This document shows, piece by piece, positions 59,988 through 64,000 of a stretch of 64,000 bases of DNA (the first letter of the stretch is position 1; each line of letters begins with the position of its first letter). The position numbers and the translations under genes were made by a program. The DNA lies in NCBI GenBank assembly GCA_964401835.1, contig CAYNZP010000004.1:62001-126000 (forward strand), read 5' to 3'. The DNA comes from CAYNZP01 sp964401835 (lineage in GTDB: Bacteria; Planctomycetota; Phycisphaerae; SM23-33). The notes beneath the pieces are model-generated. The model did no database searches and was not told the origin of the DNA. It worked only from the letters and a program-made list of their open reading frames with translations.

Positions 59988-61256
59988 CTAATCTTCCTCG
60001 TCTTTTTGCTGCTTAAGCACCTCGACTCGAAGCTTGGATATCTTTCTTTCGTCGGCTGCCAGTACAGTGAATTCTGCGCCATATATCTTAAGGCGCTCAT
60101 TCACGGCGGGTATGTGTCCCATTTCCGAAAACACGAGACCAGCGACCGTGTCGTAGTCTTTGTCTTCGGGGATTTCCAGGTCGAGTTCATCGTTAAGATC
60201 GTCGATATAAAACCTACCGTCAACCTCGGCAGTTTTTTCGTCTACTTTGTGCATGAGTTTCGGCTTGATGCTGTCGTATTCGTCGGAAATTTCGCCGACT
60301 ATCTGCTCAATAACGTCTTCAATTGTAATCAGTCCAGCCGTTCCGCCATACTCATCCAGGACGATAGCCATATGAACCTTCCGGGCCTGGAATTCTCCAA
60401 AAAGATCATCGAGCAGTTTGGTTTCAGGCACGAAGAAACACTTGCGCATTATCTCGCGTAGACCGACTGGCTGTGCCTGATCCATATAGCGTAACAGGTC
60501 CTTGGCATAAAGTATGCCAATGATCTTGTCCAGGTTATCTTCGTAAATTGGAACACGGGTGTGCCCGGCATCGACAACTTCCTGAATTGCTTTTTTGGTC
60601 GGAGTGTCGGACGGAAGAGCGAAGATGTCGGTCCGTGGCGTCATGATTTCGCCGGCCTGTGTTTCGCCGAATTCCATGACCGATTCGATCATGTCTACTT
60701 CATCTGCATCAACGGTTCCTTCGGCTTGGCCTTCTTCGGCAGCGTGAAGGATTTCCTGCTTGGCAATCTCTCCGTTTTCGTCTTTATCGTCTCTGGCTCC
60801 GGAAAGACGTCGAATGGGAAGTTCAAGAGAGCCCATCAATGCGATAATCGGCCAAAGCGCATATCGAAACAAGAGCAACACCCATATTGTAAAAGCCAAC
60901 GTCTTCTCGGCAGCGTGAGAGGCCCAGAAGTGAGGAATTGCAATTCCGACAATAGCAATAATCAACACAGCCAACGCCAATGCGGAGATAGTGCTGGAGA
61001 AATCCTGGTCGAAGCCTCCAAACATGTTGATCAAAGCCACGACTAGAACCAGGTTAACCAGAGTGCGACAGAACGACGCTGTGAGTCTTAAAGGTGTAAA
61101 GTGCTTATCGAGAACCTTAAGTACTCGGTTAGATGAAGACTTGCTTAAGACTTCTTCCAGCTGAGTTCGTCTAAAAGCCTGGAGAGAAAAACTTGCAAGC
61201 GCGAAAAAACCGGAAAGGGCCGCACATGCAAGAACGACCCAAAAAGAGATATCCAC
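59988..61256 (-). CDS. CNNM/CorC-HlyC family membrane protein
   Basis: 422 residues. N-terminal CNNM (DUF21) membrane domain with about four helices; two CBS domains (MTPRTDIFALPSDTPTKKAI and VLDEYGGTAGLITIEDVIEQ); C-terminal CorC_HlyC domain (VDGRFYIDDLNDELDLEI). Such proteins take part in Mg2+/Co2+ efflux; 'hemolysin' is a historical name. The start is GTG at 61256. Confidence 0.88.
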   Translation of the reverse strand: MDISFWVVLACAALSGFFALASFSLQAFRRTQLEEVLSKSSSNRVLKVLDKHFTPLRLTASFCRTLVNLVLVVALINMFGGFDQDFSSTISALALAVLIIAIVGIAIPHFWASHAAEKTLAFTIWVLLLFRYALWPIIALMGSLELPIRRLSGARDDKDENGEIAKQEILHAAEEGQAEGTVDADEVDMIESVMEFGETQAGEIMTPRTDIFALPSDTPTKKAIQEVVDAGHTRVPIYEDNLDKIIGILYAKDLLRYMDQAQPVGLREIMRKCFFVPETKLLDDLFGEFQARKVHMAIVLDEYGGTAGLITIEDVIEQIVGEISDEYDSIKPKLMHKVDEKTAEVDGRFYIDDLNDELDLEIPEDKDYDTVAGLVFSEMGHIPAVNERLKIYGAEFTVLAADERKISKLRVEVLKQQKDEED

Positions 61257-61458
61257 TTTTCAATCAGCTCCAGCAAAAAGCGTCCCGTTTTAACCGGCTT
61301 GGCCATTGCCTCTAATTCTACCGTGGAGGACGCAAGGCACGGTAATAGGCTTTCCCAAGCCGGTTTTGAGTTCGTATACTATTATACAACCATTTTGATA
61401 GGCAAGGGGATTGTAGAAATAGAAATAGGCATATTGGCTTAAAACAGTGGAAAATTCT

Positions 61459-61935
61459 CTATTTTTTGCCCTGAGCTCGTTGGGTTTGGAAAAATTCGGT
61501 TAAAATTGAACCGCACTTCTCAGCTAAAATGCCCGGAACGATTTCAACCTGATGGTTTAATCTGTTGTCGTTACATATTTGATAGAGGGAGTCAACGGCC
61601 CCGGCTTTTGGATCAGTTGCACCGTAAACAAGTCGATCAATTCGAGAAAGAACAATCGCTCCCGAACACATGCAGCATGGTTCGAGCGTTACAAAAAGTG
61701 TGCAACCATTCAGCCTCCAATCACCAGTTTTCTTTGCTGCAGCCTGTATCGCCAGCATTTCCGCATGTGCGGTAGGGTTCTTATCTATTATCCGCCGATT
61801 ATAAGCCGAGGAGATTATTTCGCCTTCCCGCACAATCACAGCCCCAATCGGCACATCACCGAGAGACTGTGCCTGCTTTGCCTGGTCAAGGGCGGCGGCC
61901 ATGTATTGCTGAAATTTTCCCATTTCCGATTCCAT
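61459..61935 (-). CDS. tadA: tRNA adenosine(34) deaminase
   Basis: 158 residues. Zinc site HAEM in NPTAHAEMLAIQAA and PCCMCSGAI; VPIGAVIVREGE is the usual start of the domain. It converts A34 to inosine in tRNA-Arg(ACG). A GTG at 61938 is also in frame. It is divergent from the transketolase operon, with about 270 bp between. Confidence 0.92.
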   Translation of the reverse strand: MESEMGKFQQYMAAALDQAKQAQSLGDVPIGAVIVREGEIISSAYNRRIIDKNPTAHAEMLAIQAAAKKTGDWRLNGCTLFVTLEPCCMCSGAIVLSRIDRLVYGATDPKAGAVDSLYQICNDNRLNHQVEIVPGILAEKCGSILTEFFQTQRAQGKK

Positions 61936-62201
61936 CACACTGACATAATCCTAACTTAAATGAGGTTAGAGTCAAATAGACTCAGTTTTTAAAAGTAGTT
62001 GGAAGCATCTGGTTGTCATCCAGACGAATTATTTCGACTTCGATTTTACAATGCCGGAAATTCTGGCTGGAAATTAAGGGTTGTTTCCAATTATATTGGC
62101 GTTTTTGGCGCTTAACAGCGTACTGCCATACTAGGCGGGTTTCTTTCATAGGCTGGTATGGCGAAAACTGAAGCTGTTTTGTAAGTAATGAAGGGATTGA
62201 G

Positions 62202-63071
62202 ATGATTATGCAGGAATTCAAAAAAGAAGAATTTGACAGCATGGCAGCCGAGTGGCGCTATGTGGTAACGGACATGGTCTGCAGGAGTGGGTCCGGCCAT
62301 TTGGGCGGAGCACTGAGCCTGGTAGAAATAATCATGACACTGTATTACAGGATCATGAATGTTGATCCAAAGAATCCCAAGTGGGACGAGAGGGACAGGC
62401 TTGTTCTGTCCAAGGGTCACGCCGCACCTGTTCTTTACGCTGCTCTGGCCTACAAAGGTTTTTTCCCGGCAAGTTGGTTAACAACACTCAATGCCGATGG
62501 CACGAGGTTGCCCAGTCATGCCGATGCACGCTTTGTTCCGGGTATTGATGCCACTACCGGTTCTCTGGGGCAGGGCCTTTCTTTTGGGTGTGGGGCTGCG
62601 TTGGCTGCGAGAATGAACAATAAGGGTCATAAGGTGTTTTGCATTATCGGTGACGGTGAGAGCAATGAAGGTCAGAACTGGGAAGCTGCAATGTTCGCGG
62701 CCCATAATAAACTGGATAACCTTGTAGCCATTACCGACTACAACAAACTCCAGATTGACGGTTTTACAAATGATATCGTAGATCTTGAGCCTTTAACTGA
62801 CAAGTGGCGATCCTTTGGGTGGGAAGTTTTCGAGATTGATGGCCATGACTGGGATGAAATCTACGAGACCATGAATAAGGCCATCGCGGTTAAAGACAAA
62901 CCGGCGATGATTATTGCTCACACTATTAAGGGCAAGGGTTGCTGCGAGATTAGCAACAAACCGGAAAGCCACAATATCAAGATTCCGGATGAGGCAGCCT
63001 ACGAAAAGTATATGGGCGCGTTGGATGAACAAAATTTTGACCTTCCTTATGAGGAAGCGGTGGAGCAATAA
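62202..63071 (+). CDS. tktA: Transketolase, N-terminal subunit
   Basis: 289 residues, only the thiamine-pyrophosphate-binding half. MVCRSGSGHLGGALSLVE and LVLSKGHAAPVLYAAL are conserved, and GDGESNEGQNWEAAMFA is the TPP/Mg2+ motif. It pairs with the next gene to make the split enzyme. SD AAGGGA precedes the ATG. Confidence 0.94.
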   Translation: MIMQEFKKEEFDSMAAEWRYVVTDMVCRSGSGHLGGALSLVEIIMTLYYRIMNVDPKNPKWDERDRLVLSKGHAAPVLYAALAYKGFFPASWLTTLNADGTRLPSHADARFVPGIDATTGSLGQGLSFGCGAALAARMNNKGHKVFCIIGDGESNEGQNWEAAMFAAHNKLDNLVAITDYNKLQIDGFTNDIVDLEPLTDKWRSFGWEVFEIDGHDWDEIYETMNKAIAVKDKPAMIIAHTIKGKGCCEISNKPESHNIKIPDEAAYEKYMGALDEQNFDLPYEEAVEQ

Positions 63072-63073
63072 AA

Positions 63074-64000
63074 ATGGTAGCTTATCACGAAAAGGAAATG
63101 CGGGCCGTCTACGGCGAAACCCTTAATGAGTTAATGGATGAAAATCCAAACGTGCTGTGTTTGGAAGCGGACCTTTCCAAGGCTTCTGGCACTAATCCCA
63201 GAGTTTCAGAAAAACATCCCGATAACTTTGTCAATGCCGGCGTTGCCGAAGCCAACATGATTGGTATCGGTGCTGGTCTTGCATCTGAAGGTAAGATTCC
63301 GTTCTGCGCAAGCTTCAGTTGCTTTGCGTCACGGCGGGTTTACGACCAGATAACACTCTCGGTGGCCTACGCAAATAACAATGTAAAGATCGTCGGGACG
63401 GCTCCTGGCATAACGCAGGGACCAAACGGCGGCACGCACATGTGTTTTCAGGATATGGCGATTATGCGCGCCATGCCCAATATGCACGTTTACAGCCCAT
63501 GCGATGTTTACGAGCTTCGTGCAATGATGAAGTACATGGCCTCCAAAAATCAACCGACATATATGCAACTCATTCGGCCTAAGGTTCCGCAGGTTTTTGA
63601 TGACTCTTACAAATTCGACCCAAATAATGCTGTTGTGATTCGTGAAGGCAGCGATGTGACGCTTGTCTCGACAGGTTTCATGACCCATGCAGCAATCAAG
63701 GCAGCGGATGAATTGGCAAATGAAGGCATTAATGTGGAATTAATTCATTATCCGTCAGTAAAGCCATTCGATGCAGAAACACTTGTTTCTTCGGCAAAGA
63801 AGACAGGTGCTGTCGTTTCTGTCGAGACTCAAAACATAATCGGTGGATTCGGTGGAGCGGTTTGCGAGGTTCTGTCTGAGCAGTGCCCAACACCTACAAA
63901 GCGGTTAGGTATACCTGATCAATTTGGTGAGGTGGCTACTGCTGATTACCTCTATAACAAACATGGCTTCGGTCCGAAGCATATAGTCGAAGCCTGTAAA
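63074..64000 (+). CDS. tktB: Transketolase, C-terminal subunit (3' end outside window)
   Basis: 309 residues visible and the frame is open to the edge; only the last residues should be missing. The pyrimidine-binding motif is FVNAGVAEANMIGIGAGLAS, and SFSCFASRRVYDQITLSVAY and GPNGGTHMCFQDMAIMR follow; the C-terminal domain begins near VSTGFMTHAAIKAADEL. It starts 2 bp after the N-terminal subunit stop. The split two-subunit form is common in anaerobes and in archaea. Confidence 0.93.
   Translation, partial: MVAYHEKEMRAVYGETLNELMDENPNVLCLEADLSKASGTNPRVSEKHPDNFVNAGVAEANMIGIGAGLASEGKIPFCASFSCFASRRVYDQITLSVAYANNNVKIVGTAPGITQGPNGGTHMCFQDMAIMRAMPNMHVYSPCDVYELRAMMKYMASKNQPTYMQLIRPKVPQVFDDSYKFDPNNAVVIREGSDVTLVSTGFMTHAAIKAADELANEGINVELIHYPSVKPFDAETLVSSAKKTGAVVSVETQNIIGGFGGAVCEVLSEQCPTPTKRLGIPDQFGEVATADYLYNKHGFGPKHIVEACK

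Overview
The window looks like a piece of the chromosome of an anaerobic planctomycete of the Phycisphaerae / Sedimentisphaerales type. This is an inference from gene content: LL-diaminopimelate aminotransferase, a FlgI-like lipoprotein with HEAT-like repeats, a lysine/alanine-rich DksA fusion, a type III plus a type I-alpha glutamine synthetase, a LigD-phosphoesterase-like stand-alone protein, paired M16 peptidases and a TIGR03790-like domain. No rRNA or marker phylogeny is available in the window to settle it.

Layout. 1-15.9 kb is ordinary housekeeping: a partial SAM methyltransferase, dapL, smc, a FlgI-like lipoprotein, a LysM protein, ribD, rlmN, an M48 peptidase, lspA, a DksA-like protein and a phosphoglucosamine mutase. 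16.0-17.7 kb is a small AT-rich accessory patch with a ten-copy decamer tandem repeat, one gene of unknown function and a REP-like palindrome. 17.7-26.3 kb is a nitrogen-assimilation island: a NifA/NtrC-type sigma-54 activator, a predicted porin, Amt, a PII protein with Phe instead of Tyr at position 51, GSIII and GSI-alpha. Sigma-54 type -24/-12 promoters are readable upstream of the porin and of GSIII. 26.3-27.9 kb holds small hypothetical and lipoprotein genes.

27.9-44.1 kb is the accessory region. A single-strand run of genes encodes portal, scaffold-like, SU10-type major capsid, connector, tail and hub proteins, ending in a holin-like/lipoprotein lysis-like group. It has no integrase, repressor, replication gene, large terminase, endolysin or recognisable tape measure. 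Its length (about 14.7 kb) and composition resemble a gene-transfer-agent or domesticated capsid module more than an intact prophage. At its downstream end a 1.5-kb cassette (SDH/ClpP-fold protease plus two small genes) lies between two perfect 18-bp direct repeats. The first codons of the protease appear shifted in an A7 run. A small-terminase-like gene sits alone about 7 kb away, at 51.4 kb, among housekeeping genes.

44.4-64 kb is housekeeping again: a DUF4870 protein, purB, murD, an M16 catalytic/non-catalytic pair, gpsA, tRNA-Ser(GGA), HU, rho, hisA-hisH, an OmpA-family lipoprotein, a prepilin peptidase, argG, recO, a CorC/HlyC-type membrane protein, tadA and a split transketolase whose second subunit runs off the end. 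Everything was read by eye; family names rest on motif recognition, not on searches.
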